A model generated the notes under the pieces. That model saw nothing but the letters and a program-made list of their open reading frames with translations. It had not been told where the DNA came from and ran no database searches. Source: Halorussus aquaticus (lineage in GTDB: Archaea > Halobacteriota > Halobacteria > Halobacteriales > Haladaptataceae). Taken from it: 64,000 nt of DNA. The translations under genes were made by a program, and so were the position numbers. This document shows, piece by piece, positions 33,237-40,925 of this stretch (the stretch's first letter is position 1; the number at the start of each line of letters is the position of its first letter). The stretch is taken from contig NZ_CP100400.1 in assembly GCF_024218795.1 (NCBI RefSeq), positions 248,001 through 312,000 on the forward strand, written 5' to 3'.

Positions 33237-33342
33237 GCGTCGCCAGACGTTCCGGACGCCCAAATCACTGGTCGCCGCGCGGTATCGGAAGAGACGGGAC
33301 AGTCCCCAACGTTGTTGTAGGTGGAACCGTTACCCGACGTAC

Positions 33343-33579
33343 ATGCCCCAACTCGAAATCGCCCTGTCGGACGACGTGGACATGCAGATCGACCAACTGG
33401 TCTCTCAGGAGGAGTTCGTGGACCGCCAGGAGGCCCTCGAGGAGATACTCTCGCTCGGCATCAAGGAGTACCAGACCACGATGGAGACCGACACCCGCGA
33501 CGAGATGGAGTTCGCCGACGAGATGATGGAGACCACCGAGCGCTCGCTGGGCGACGAAGACGACGCCTATCGCTTCTGA
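33343..33579 (+). CDS. DUF7120 CopG-like small protein
   Basis: 78 aa. The N-terminus MPQLEIALSDDVDMQIDQLVSQEEFVDRQEALEEILSLGIKEY has the strand-helix-helix spacing of ribbon-helix-helix/CopG proteins, which is how DUF7120 haloarchaeal proteins begin. The tail (METDTRDEMEFADEM...) is very acidic. It may bind DNA or a toxin partner; no toxin gene is adjacent. The ATG at 33343 gives the conserved start. Confidence 0.72.
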   Translation: MPQLEIALSDDVDMQIDQLVSQEEFVDRQEALEEILSLGIKEYQTTMETDTRDEMEFADEMMETTERSLGDEDDAYRF

Positions 33580-33679
33580 CTCTCCGTTTCGCCGTTCTCT
33601 TTAGACCGATTCGTTTCTGATGCTCGCGTCCGGGAGGTACATCTATCGACGGTGTCGGTTGGTTCCGCTCGCCAGAAGG

Positions 33680-33688
33680 TTTAAGATA
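33680..33688 (+). promoter_or_regulatory. TATA box before the 33718 gene
   Basis: TTTAAGATA at 33680-33688 is a close match to the haloarchaeal TATA consensus and lies 30 nt before the ATG at 33718, so the message is probably leaderless. Confidence 0.5.
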
Positions 33689-33717
33689 CACCGAGACATT
33701 TGGTACCGTGTAGCATA

Positions 33718-33960
33718 ATGTCCTCGAACACGACTTCCGGAGCGGAGGGTGACGGGCGAACCCTTCACCTCCGTCCGACGACGACCGTCCCGTCCGGCGC
33801 GCCCGTCCGACACTTCGACGAGTTACCCGAGACCGCCAAGCAGTTCGTCGCCGAGTACGACGACCGAACGACCGTTACGGTGACGCCCGAACTCGCCACC
33901 GAGTTCGCGGACGAACCGGTAGTCGTGTTCTCCGAGTATCTGCGGGTCGAACTCGCCTGA
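33718..33960 (+). CDS. Small acidic haloarchaeal protein
   Basis: 80 aa, no known family. The sequence runs MSSNTTSGAEGDGRTLHLRPTTTVPSGAPVRHFDELPETAKQFVAEY...VVVFSEYLRVELA, a compact alpha/beta pattern. A near-upstream ATG (33700, MVPCSI) would disagree with the TATA box at 33680-33688, so the start at 33718 is preferred. Confidence 0.62.
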   Translation: MSSNTTSGAEGDGRTLHLRPTTTVPSGAPVRHFDELPETAKQFVAEYDDRTTVTVTPELATEFADEPVVVFSEYLRVELA

Positions 33961-34123
33961 GTCCCGACCGCGTCGGATTTCGGTCTCGCCCGCGCCAGAC
34001 CTCACTCGATAGTGGCCAGCGGCGGCGACGCAGGGCGACTCCGGACCGAACGCGCCGACTCCGATTCGAGGTCGTTGATTCCGGACCGAAGGCGTTTTGC
34101 CCGCCACGGGCCGAGAGAAGGAT

Positions 34124-34537
34124 ATGAACGGAAGCGGCGAGATGACTCTCGCCTTCGAACTCTCGGCGCTGGAGGAGTTGGCCGAACCCGGCACGGTGTT
34201 CGACGACGCACGCAGGTGGAGCAAGTACGTCGGCGTCGTCTCGGACAAACCCACCTACGTCGTGACCAACTTCACCCGGAAGAACCGCATCCGACAGGAC
34301 TTCTTCTCCGGCCCGAAGGGGAAAGGCGAGAGCCTCGAGAGCGTCCGCGAGCAGTTCGACACCGACCGCCACGTCTTCGTCGGGACGACCGACGGGGACC
34401 GGGACCTCGCCGAGGACCACGAGTGGGAGTTCCTCGACGTGAGCGAGGCCGCCGAGGCCGCCGACTGGCAACTCGCCGACGAGACCGACGACGAAAGTGA
34501 CGCGGTCGAAGAGGACCAGCGCGACGACTGGCCCTGA
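34124..34537 (+). CDS. DUF7124 haloarchaeal protein
   Basis: 137 aa. I recognise the very conserved core FDDARRWSKYVGVVSDKPTYVVTNFTRKNRIRQDFFSGPKGKGESLESVREQFDTDRHVF of DUF7124, soluble and of unknown function. The tail is acidic and variable. The ATG at 34124 precedes MNGSGEMTLAFEL. Confidence 0.82.
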   Translation: MNGSGEMTLAFELSALEELAEPGTVFDDARRWSKYVGVVSDKPTYVVTNFTRKNRIRQDFFSGPKGKGESLESVREQFDTDRHVFVGTTDGDRDLAEDHEWEFLDVSEAAEAADWQLADETDDESDAVEEDQRDDWP

Positions 34538-34597
34538 ATCGGCGACGGTCTCGGGAGTAAACGCCGAGTGCGGGTTACCGGTAGCGGTAGTCGCGGC

Positions 34598-34605
34598 CTT
34601 TAAAC
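34598..34605 (+). promoter_or_regulatory. TATA box before the 34629 gene
   Basis: CTTTAAAC at 34598-34605 lies 24-31 nt before the ATG at 34629, the typical spacing for leaderless haloarchaeal mRNA. Confidence 0.5.
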
Positions 34606-34628
34606 ACCCGAGCGCCTAAGCGCCTCGT

Positions 34629-35162
34629 ATGGCAGAACCGCGCGTTCCGGGCGGTCGGGGGGCCGAAATCGACCTCCCCTGTGGTGAGTCAGTGCACGTT
34701 CACGACCTCGACATGGGCATGCGCGAGTACGAGTGCGCGTGCGGCGAGAATCACGCTGTCGTGACCGACGTACACCCGCCGTCCCGGTTCGTCCCCGAGT
34801 TCCTCGTGGACGTCCTCCGGGCGACTATCGACACCGACGACGATTTGGGCGAGTTCGGTACGCCCCACGTCATGGGCGTCGTGCTGGAGGAGTTTCCCGA
34901 GGAGGTCGTCAGCGAGAACGTCGAGGAGGACCAAGACGTGGGCTACACGCTCGTGTGGCTGACAGAGTTCGACTCGCGTCGCCTCCACGAAATCGTGGTC
35001 GAACTCCTCGTGGAACTGATGGAACACGCCGTCAGTCACGCCGACGACGACAGCGCGATGGCCCAGTTCGAGGACGACATGCTGGACTTCGACGTGACGG
35101 AGTTCGTCGAACAGTACCGGCGCGAACGCGACTTCTCCGGGCCGCACGACCAAGCGGTCTGA
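34629..35162 (+). CDS. DUF5815 haloarchaeal protein
   Basis: 177 aa. Two CxC-type cysteines (DLPCGES, EYECACGENHAVV) at the N-terminus suggest a metal or redox site. The remainder is helical (TLVWLTEFDSRRLHEIVVELLVELMEHAVSHADDDSAM). This agrees with my memory of DUF5815. Acidic, no signal. Function unknown; a small zinc ribbon is possible. Confidence 0.75.
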   Translation: MAEPRVPGGRGAEIDLPCGESVHVHDLDMGMREYECACGENHAVVTDVHPPSRFVPEFLVDVLRATIDTDDDLGEFGTPHVMGVVLEEFPEEVVSENVEEDQDVGYTLVWLTEFDSRRLHEIVVELLVELMEHAVSHADDDSAMAQFEDDMLDFDVTEFVEQYRRERDFSGPHDQAV

Positions 35163-35268
35163 GGTCGGTCGCCCCGGTTCCTATCGGATTTCTCAACTCC
35201 CGAATAATCGTCTGACGCTCGTCTGACTGAGGATTAAGTGGTAATCACTCGCATACCTGAACGGACGC

Positions 35269-35490
35269 ATGGCTCACTGCGCGAGGGAATACGACCGGAT
35301 CCGAACCGTCCTCGCCGAAGCCGACGCCGACGAACCGTTGACCGCGCGCGAAATCCTCCAGTTGCTCGAGGCTCACGGCGAATCGTTCGAGAGTGCCCAC
35401 AGCGTCGCCACCATCCTCGGACGGCGCGCCCGCGACGGCGACGTGACGGTCATTCGGTCGTCGCCGTATCAGTATCGGGTGGAGACGTAG
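35269..35490 (+). CDS. Small winged-helix-like protein
   Basis: 73 aa. The pattern YDRIRTVLAEADADEPLTAREILQLLEAHGESFESAHSVATILGRRARDGDVTVIRSSPYQYRV is typical of a small winged helix with a DNA-facing helix (SAHSVATILGRRAR) and a hairpin wing (VTVIRSSPYQYRV). It probably binds DNA. A TATA-like GATTAAGTGG at 35231-35240 lies 29-38 nt upstream. Confidence 0.65.
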   Translation: MAHCAREYDRIRTVLAEADADEPLTAREILQLLEAHGESFESAHSVATILGRRARDGDVTVIRSSPYQYRVET

Positions 35491-35604
35491 CGCGGGCGAC
35501 TGCCGAGGGAAGCGTCGGTCACCCTTCTCCGAGTCGCGTCTGGAATCAGTGACGACGGTGGAGTCGTCGCAGAGTCGTCCCGGACAGTTCGTTTCGAAGA
35601 AATC

Positions 35605-35621
35605 CACGTAGTTACTACGTG
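35605..35621. promoter_or_regulatory. 17-bp palindrome upstream of the Tat-exported protein gene
   Basis: CACGTAG-TTA-CTACGTG is a perfect 7-bp-arm inverted repeat with 3-nt spacer, followed by an AT-rich TGATAAATTTT stretch. It lies 77 nt before the first ATG at 35698 and looks like an operator. Confidence 0.5.
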
Positions 35622-35697
35622 TACTGTGATAAATTTTCGCCTTCGTTTCGTAAGTTAGGTTCGAGTAGATGCTGATTAACTAACTCCAAACGCGCCG

Positions 35698-37518
35698 ATG
35701 CTTGAATCGGACTGCACCATGAGAGGAACTACGGGAGACGACGCTTCGGACTCGAACCGAAACGACCGCCTGTCGATGGACCGCCGCCGACTGCTACAGA
35801 CCGCTGGCGTCGGAATCGGTGGACTGTCGCTCGCCGGATTCGGCGGCGAGGTCGCGACCGCACGGACCGACTGCGCCGACGGCCCCTTCGAGCGGACGTA
35901 CGCGGGTGCGACGGTGAACCTCGGACAGATTCGGTCGGAACAGGCCCGTGGCGAGACGCCGGGTTCCGTCGCCGCGTCGAGTCCGGGCGGCGACGAGACC
36001 GCGACCGACCTCCGTCGGGCCGCCAGCGACGGGGAGGGGAGACAACCGCCCCGGCGGGCCGCACAGGAGTCGAACGTCGAGGACCCCGGTCCGCTGGGCG
36101 TCAGGACCGAGTACGACGGCGTGAACGCCAGCGAGACGCGGGGCGGCGTCCCCTCGGACTCGCAGGTCGCGGCGGGCAACGGGAAGGTCCTCCACGCCCT
36201 GAACCGGCAGGTCGCCATCTTCAACAAGCAGGCCGGTCGGCGCGAACACCAGTTCCCGCTCGAACGCCTCTGGGAACCGGTCATCACGGAACCCGAAGGC
36301 GGGTTCGTCTACGGCGCACCGTTCGTGTTCGACCCGCGGGCGCGCTACGACCGCGAGAGCGACCGGTTCGTCGTCGCGGCGACCCAGTACGAACCCGGTC
36401 TGACGACCGACGGCGAGGTCATCGACCGCGAGACGCTGGAGGAAGGGGAGTTGGAGGACGTGCAGGTGAGTCGTCCGCCCCGAGGGTGGTGGGTGGTCGC
36501 GGTATCGGCCACCGGGAACCCGAACGGCGACTGGCACGTCTACCGAATCCCGCCGATTCGCAACGAGGGACTGGTCGATTATCCGACGCTCGGACTCGAC
36601 CGCGACGCCGTCTACCTCGCTCAGAACTTCTTCGGCGACGTGTTCGAGGTGACGATGGTCGCACTGGACAAGGCCGCGATGTACGCGGGCGGGGACGTGA
36701 CCGGCAACCACTTCACGGGGATGAGCGACCCGGACGCCGACGGCCAGACCTTCACGGTCCAACCGGCGCTCCAACCGCTCTCGGGCGGGAGTTCCGGGAC
36801 GTACTACCTCGTGAACAGCGACTTCCCCACGCCGAGTTCCGGGACGCTCACGCTCTGGGAGTTGACCGACCCGGTCGGCGACCCCACGCTGGAGTGTTTC
36901 ACGCTCGACGTGGACCCCTACAGCTATCCGCCCGCGGCCCGCCAGAAGGGCGGCGACGAGACCGACTACGTGGACACGCTCGGCACGCGCCTGATGAACG
37001 CCGACTTCGAGGACGGGTCGCTGTGGACCGCCCACACCATCCAGTACGACTGGGACGGCGACGGGCGGGCGGTCGCGGCGATTCGGTGGTACGAAATCGA
37101 CGTGGCCTCGCGGTCGGTGGTCCAGAGCGGCGTCTACGGCGAACCGGGCATCTCCTACTACATCCCGACGGTCGGGGCCGACGACGGCACGGCGGTCATC
37201 TCGCACAACGTGAGCGGTCCCGACACCTACATTCAGTCGGTCGTCGCGGGGCGGACCGAGGACTTCCCGGCGGGGCAACTGGAGGACGCGCTGGTCGTCC
37301 AAGAGGGCGCGTCGAACTACGACTTCGGCGAGGGCTTCGGCACCGTGGCCAACCCCCTGCGGTGGGGCGACTACAACGGCGTCTCGGTGGACCCCCAGTC
37401 CGGGCGGTTCTGGACCGTCAGCCAGTACTCGCCGGAGACCGAGATTCCGCCGGAGGCCGAGGAGCGCGACCCCTACAACACCCGCATCGCCGAGGTGAGC
37501 TTCGACGGCGGTAACTGA
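35698..37518 (+). CDS. Large Tat-exported beta-propeller-like protein
   Basis: 606 aa (585-600 from internal ATGs at 35719 or 35776). The signal is unusually far in: MDRRRLLQTAGVGIGGLSLAGFGGEVATA starts at 35776, with RRR-L-L twin-arginine motif; the longer N-terminal extension may not be used. The mature protein has repeated W/Y/G-rich blocks (GWWVVAVSATGNPNGDWHVYRI, YPTLGLDRDAVYLAQNFFG, RLMNADFEDGSLWTAHTIQYDWDGDG, NPLRWGDYNGVSVDPQSGRFWTVSQY) like a secreted beta-propeller. It is extracellular or cell-surface; no catalytic residues can be named. An oligo-T terminator follows. Confidence 0.75.
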   Translation: MLESDCTMRGTTGDDASDSNRNDRLSMDRRRLLQTAGVGIGGLSLAGFGGEVATARTDCADGPFERTYAGATVNLGQIRSEQARGETPGSVAASSPGGDETATDLRRAASDGEGRQPPRRAAQESNVEDPGPLGVRTEYDGVNASETRGGVPSDSQVAAGNGKVLHALNRQVAIFNKQAGRREHQFPLERLWEPVITEPEGGFVYGAPFVFDPRARYDRESDRFVVAATQYEPGLTTDGEVIDRETLEEGELEDVQVSRPPRGWWVVAVSATGNPNGDWHVYRIPPIRNEGLVDYPTLGLDRDAVYLAQNFFGDVFEVTMVALDKAAMYAGGDVTGNHFTGMSDPDADGQTFTVQPALQPLSGGSSGTYYLVNSDFPTPSSGTLTLWELTDPVGDPTLECFTLDVDPYSYPPAARQKGGDETDYVDTLGTRLMNADFEDGSLWTAHTIQYDWDGDGRAVAAIRWYEIDVASRSVVQSGVYGEPGISYYIPTVGADDGTAVISHNVSGPDTYIQSVVAGRTEDFPAGQLEDALVVQEGASNYDFGEGFGTVANPLRWGDYNGVSVDPQSGRFWTVSQYSPETEIPPEAEERDPYNTRIAEVSFDGGN

Positions 37519-37559
37519 GGACCGTCGAATCGCCGCGGCGCTCGATTTCGAATCGCTCG

Positions 37560-37564
37560 TTTTT
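37560..37564 (+). terminator. Oligo-T terminator after the exported protein gene
   Basis: CGTTTTTCGG, T-run 37560-37564, lies 42 nt past the stop and just after the small dyad CGATTTCGAATCG. Confidence 0.35.
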
Positions 37565-37643
37565 CGGCCCGTGAAACCGCGGAGGTCGAGAGGCTTCGTC
37601 GGTCGTACGCGCGAGAACTCTATCCGTTCACCCGGCGCGTGCT

Positions 37644-37669
37644 GGCGCGGCGCTCACGTGCGCCGCGCC
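37644..37669. repeat. Strong GC hairpin in convergent intergenic region
   Basis: GGCGCGGCGC and GCGCCGCGCC (37644-37653 and 37660-37669) form a perfect 10-bp stem with 6-nt loop TCACGT. It could be a transcription or stability element. Confidence 0.6.
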
Positions 37670-37792
37670 CGTCCGCGCGAGGGACGAGCGAGCGACGCGA
37701 GCGAGGAGGATGGGGAGGTACGAGGCCGCGGTTGCGGTGCGTACGAGGCGGTGCGGAAGACTCCTTTGCTCAAGCGTGGCGCTAGCTTCTTC

Positions 37793-37851
37793 CGTCTGAC
37801 CACATTCGCCTGAGCGAATCGTTCGTCTGACCACGTCTCTCGTCTGACCAC
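37793..37851. repeat. Three direct repeats of CGTCTGACCAC with a hairpin between
   Basis: CGTCTGACCAC recurs exactly at 37793-37803, 37824-37834 and 37841-37851. Between the first two lies the hairpin ATTCGC-CTGA-GCGAAT (37804-37819). The 400-bp convergent gap holds no supported gene. Confidence 0.6.
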
Positions 37852-37919
37852 ACACCTGCGAACTCCCGATACGTTCGCGGAGCTACGAATACGCCCTACG
37901 AGACAGGCAGACGACGAAC

Positions 37920-38333
37920 CTACCCGAGTTTCTCGTCCAGAATCAGCCGCGTCTTCGTGTTCACCACTTCCTCCAGTTCGCGCGCCTTCGTAATCAGTTG
38001 GTTCACGCTCTGAGTGTCGGCGGCGTCCACGACCAGCACGATGTCCTCCTCGCCAGAGACCTGCCAGACGAAGTCTACCTGTTCCCAGTCGGCCACTCGC
38101 TCGCCGAGGTCCGAGGTGTTCACGTCCACCGCCACGTCGAGTTCTATCATCGCCTTCACGTTACCGGTCTGGGTGGCGATAGTGAATCGCTCGATGACTC
38201 CTTCGTCGGTCATGCGCTCGACGCGATTGCGAACCGTCCCCTCGCTGGTTCCGACCTGCTCGGCGATCTCGGTGTACGGTTTTCGGGCGTCTCGACGTAA
38301 GATGCTCAAGATTTCGCGGTCCAGTTCGTCCAT
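37920..38333 (-). CDS. Lrp/AsnC family transcription regulator
   Basis: 137 aa, full length: an N-terminal winged helix (about 1-60, LDREILSILRRDARKPYTEIAEQVGTSEGTVRNRVERM) and a C-terminal RAM effector domain (about 65-137). It is divergent from carA; the shared 102-bp promoter region holds a 19-bp palindrome, so it probably regulates its own gene and carA, perhaps in response to glutamine or arginine pathway metabolites (inference). Confidence 0.92.
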   Translation of the reverse strand: MDELDREILSILRRDARKPYTEIAEQVGTSEGTVRNRVERMTDEGVIERFTIATQTGNVKAMIELDVAVDVNTSDLGERVADWEQVDFVWQVSGEEDIVLVVDAADTQSVNQLITKARELEEVVNTKTRLILDEKLG

Positions 38334-38367
38334 CGAGATGCGTAGATAGACGGGGACCCCACTTGAC

Positions 38368-38386
38368 GATTACGAAATTCGTAATC
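38368..38386. promoter_or_regulatory. 19-bp palindromic operator between Lrp gene and carA
   Basis: GATTACGAAATTCGTAATC is a perfect 9-bp-arm palindrome with a 1-nt centre. Related TACGAAA half-sites recur at 38391-38397 and, inverted (TTTCGTA), at 38418-38424. This is the arrangement expected for an Lrp-type regulator binding site. Confidence 0.72.
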
Positions 38387-38402
38387 TCGCTACGAAAGCA
38401 AG

Positions 38403-38410
38403 GTTTATAC
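38403..38410 (+). promoter_or_regulatory. TATA box of carA
   Basis: GTTTATAC at 38403-38410 lies 26-33 nt before the preferred ATG at 38436, giving a leaderless transcript and arguing against the upstream ATG at 38415. Confidence 0.5.
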
Positions 38411-38435
38411 GCCCGTGTTTCGTATGAATCTCGTA

Positions 38436-39506
38436 ATGACGGCCGCATACGTCGCACTGGAGGGTGGCAGTGTCGTGGAGGCACGCTGTCGCGCTCCGGG
38501 CACGTCCCACGGGGAACTGGTATTCACGACCGCGTACACGGGTTACGAGGAGAGTCTGACCGACCCCTCCTACGAGGAGCAGGTCCTGACGTTCTCGTAC
38601 CCCCTCATCGGGAACTACGGCGTCCGAGAGGAGCGCTTCGAGGACGACCGAGTCCACCCCCGTGCGGTCGTCGCGCGCGAACTCACCGACGACGTGGCCG
38701 AGTGGCTCACCGAGGAGGGCGTCCCCGCAGTGGACAAACTCGACACGCGCGACCTCGTGGGCCAGATTCGGGAGGGCGGAGCGATGAAGTGCGGCATCTC
38801 GGCCGGACCCGACGCCTCGCCCGAGAAGGCGAAAGAGGCGCTGGCGGACTGTCCCGGCATGAGCGACCACACCGACATCGGCGCGCAGGTCAGCGTCTCC
38901 CAACGCGAGACCTTCGAGGGCGGGGACGGTCCCGACGTGGCGCTCGTGGACTGCGGCGCGAAGGGGAGCATCACCGACTCGCTGCTCGACCGCGGCGCGA
39001 CGGTCCACGTCCTGCCGTACGACGTCTCGCCGGGCGAGGTCGCCGACCTCGACCCCGACGTGCTGTTCGTCTCGAACGGGCCGGGCGACCCCGCGAACTT
39101 CGCGGCCGCCCAGTCGCTGGTCGAGGAGTTCGTGGGCGAGATTCCGCTCGCGGGCATCTGTCTCGGCCAGCAGATCGTCGCCCGCGCGCTGGGCGGCACC
39201 ACCGAGAAGATGGACTTCGGCCACCGCGGCGTCAACCAACCGGTCCGGGACCTCCGGAGCGACAGGGTCGTGATGACCACCCAGAACCACGGCTACACCG
39301 TCGCCGAACCCGGTCCGAAACTCGACGTGACGCAGGTCAACGTCAACGACGACACCGCCGAGGGACTGGAGAGCGACGACCTCGACGTCATCACGCGCCA
39401 GTACCACCCCGAGGCCAACCCCGGTCCGCACGACAGCCTCGACTTCTTCGACGACGTGCTGGCGATGGTCGGCGACGAGCGTCGAACTCCCGTCGCCGCG
39501 GACTGA
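38436..39506 (+). CDS. carA: Carbamoyl-phosphate synthase small subunit (glutaminase)
   Basis: 356 aa. It hydrolyses glutamine and channels ammonia to CarB for arginine/pyrimidine synthesis. N-terminal MTAAYVALEGGSVVEARCRAPG and TGYEESLTDPSY are the CarA domain; the class I amidotransferase nucleophile is C242 (LAGICLGQQIVARALGG), with the catalytic His in QYHPEANPGPHD. carB is not in the window. The open frame also allows ATG 38415 and 38424, but TATA position and family alignment favour 38436. Confidence 0.95.
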   Translation: MTAAYVALEGGSVVEARCRAPGTSHGELVFTTAYTGYEESLTDPSYEEQVLTFSYPLIGNYGVREERFEDDRVHPRAVVARELTDDVAEWLTEEGVPAVDKLDTRDLVGQIREGGAMKCGISAGPDASPEKAKEALADCPGMSDHTDIGAQVSVSQRETFEGGDGPDVALVDCGAKGSITDSLLDRGATVHVLPYDVSPGEVADLDPDVLFVSNGPGDPANFAAAQSLVEEFVGEIPLAGICLGQQIVARALGGTTEKMDFGHRGVNQPVRDLRSDRVVMTTQNHGYTVAEPGPKLDVTQVNVNDDTAEGLESDDLDVITRQYHPEANPGPHDSLDFFDDVLAMVGDERRTPVAAD

Positions 39507-39588
39507 CTCCGACAACTGCGGCCTTCTCCCGGTACTTTCGACGCCTGCGAGCGATAGCTTTACTGTCGTGATGCGAGGAACCGTCGGT

Positions 39589-39849
39589 ATGATAGAGTTC
39601 GTCCTCGGCTTCCTGGTCCTCGTCGCCGGTTCCTACGTCGGCACGATGCTCGCGCTCAGGGGGTTCTTCGGCCGGGAGCGGTACGACCTGCCAGCGCGGA
39701 CCGAGTCGGACGGTCCGTCGGGACCAGACGACTCGTCGGAAACGGACGGCGCGCGGACATCGGATGGCGCGCGGACATCGGACGGCGCGCAGAGACCGGA
39801 CGACGTGCCACGAGCCAACGACGTGGTGGACGAATCCGAGGACCGGTGA
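39589..39849 (+). CDS. Small membrane protein with 18-bp tandem repeats
   Basis: About 86 aa from ATG 39589. One TM helix (IEFVLGFLVLVAGSYVGTML) is followed by a cytosolic or extracellular Ser/Asp-rich tail. The tail is encoded by three tandem 18-bp units starting at 39745, 39763 and 39781, giving DGARTS, DGARTS and DGAQRP. A TATA-like CTTTAC at 39558-39563 favours this start over ATG 39568. No family recognised. Confidence 0.62.
   Translation: MIEFVLGFLVLVAGSYVGTMLALRGFFGRERYDLPARTESDGPSGPDDSSETDGARTSDGARTSDGAQRPDDVPRANDVVDESEDR
39745..39798. repeat. Three 18-bp tandem repeats
   Basis: GACGGCGCGCGGACATCG at 39745-39762 is repeated with one change at 39763-39780 (GATGG...) and with several changes at 39781-39798. 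The in-frame array lies in the small membrane protein gene. Confidence 0.8.
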
Positions 39850-39893
39850 ACGGGAGCGAGTGAACGACGACTCGGAGAACCGACGACGACCGG

Positions 39894-39899
39894 TTTTTT
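39894..39899 (+). terminator. T6 tract after the small membrane protein gene
   Basis: GACCGGTTTTTTCACC carries a six-T run 45 nt past the stop, just before the luciferase-like gene, consistent with archaeal oligo-T termination. Confidence 0.4.
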
Positions 39900-39924
39900 C
39901 ACCACCCACGTGGTGTGTCGTCAC

Positions 39925-40911
39925 ATGCCGACCGACCTGTTGCTCCCGCAGACGGCCGACCGGGACACCACCGAACTCGGCGTCCGGGCCGAGGAACTGG
40001 GCTACGACGGTCTCTGGCTCGGCGAACTCTGGGGGACGAGCGCCGTCGTCAGGCTCACGGACATCGCCGCCCGCACCGACGAGGTGGCGTTGGGGACGGC
40101 CATCGTCAACGTCTTCTCGCGCACGCCTGCCGTGCTGGCGATGACCGCCGCCACGCTCGACCGGGTCTCGGACGGCCGATTCCGCCTCGGAGTCGGCACG
40201 TCCACGGAGAAGGCCGTCGAGGACCTCCACGGCGCGGACTGGGACGACCCGAACCCGGTCCGGCGCGCCCACGAGACCATCGAACTCACTCGGGCCTTCC
40301 TCGGTGACGAGGGCCGGGTGGACTACGAGGGCGAAATCTTCGAGGTACGGGACTTCCCCTCGCTGGACGCCGACGTGCCCGTCTACCACGCGGCGCTCGG
40401 GGAGGCGAACCGGCGGGTGGTCGCGCGCCTGTGCGACGGGTGGATTCCCCACAACGTCCCGTTTCCGGACCTCGACGAGAACTTCGCGTACATCCGCGAC
40501 CGGATGGAGGCGGCCGGGCGGGACGCGTCCGTAGACGTCGCGCCGTACGTCCCGGCCGCCGTCAGCGACGACCCAGCGGAGGCGAGAGACGTCATCCGGG
40601 GCCACGTCGCGTACTACGTCGGGAACGGCCGGGGGTACCAGCGCGCGGTCGGCCAGCGGTTCCCCGACGCCGCGGACGCGGTCGCCGAGGCGTGGCGGGA
40701 GGGCGACCGGGACGTCGCTGCGGCGCGCGTCACTGACGAGATGGTCGCGGCACTCGGGGTCGCGGGCACGCCAGCGCAGGCGCGCGAGCAGTTCGCGGCC
40801 GTCGCCGACATCGACTGCGTGACGCGACCGATGGTGACGATTCCGAGCAACGCGCCCGACGAGATTGCCGAGCGAACGATAGAAGAGCTTGCACCCTCGA
40901 ATCGGGAGTAA
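39925..40911 (+). CDS. LLM-class (luciferase-like) flavin/F420-dependent oxidoreductase
   Basis: 328 aa. The TIM-barrel of bacterial luciferase-like monooxygenase/F420 oxidoreductases is shown by LGVRAEELGYDGLWLGELWGTSA, EVALGTAIVNVFSRTPAVLAMTAATLDRVSDGRFRLGVGTSTEK and VYHAALGEANRRVVARLCDGW. In haloarchaea such enzymes use F420. The ATG at 39925 starts the conserved region; a GTG at 39910 is possible but lies nearer the T6 tract. Specific substrate unknown. Confidence 0.88.
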   Translation: MPTDLLLPQTADRDTTELGVRAEELGYDGLWLGELWGTSAVVRLTDIAARTDEVALGTAIVNVFSRTPAVLAMTAATLDRVSDGRFRLGVGTSTEKAVEDLHGADWDDPNPVRRAHETIELTRAFLGDEGRVDYEGEIFEVRDFPSLDADVPVYHAALGEANRRVVARLCDGWIPHNVPFPDLDENFAYIRDRMEAAGRDASVDVAPYVPAAVSDDPAEARDVIRGHVAYYVGNGRGYQRAVGQRFPDAADAVAEAWREGDRDVAAARVTDEMVAALGVAGTPAQAREQFAAVADIDCVTRPMVTIPSNAPDEIAERTIEELAPSNRE

Positions 40912-40925
40912 TCGGTCCGACGAGT

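Noticed and set aside
35698..35775. The first 26 codons of the large exported protein as part of its signal
   Set aside because: The RRR-containing Tat signal starts at 35776; the upstream stretch is polar and probably untranslated or not needed.
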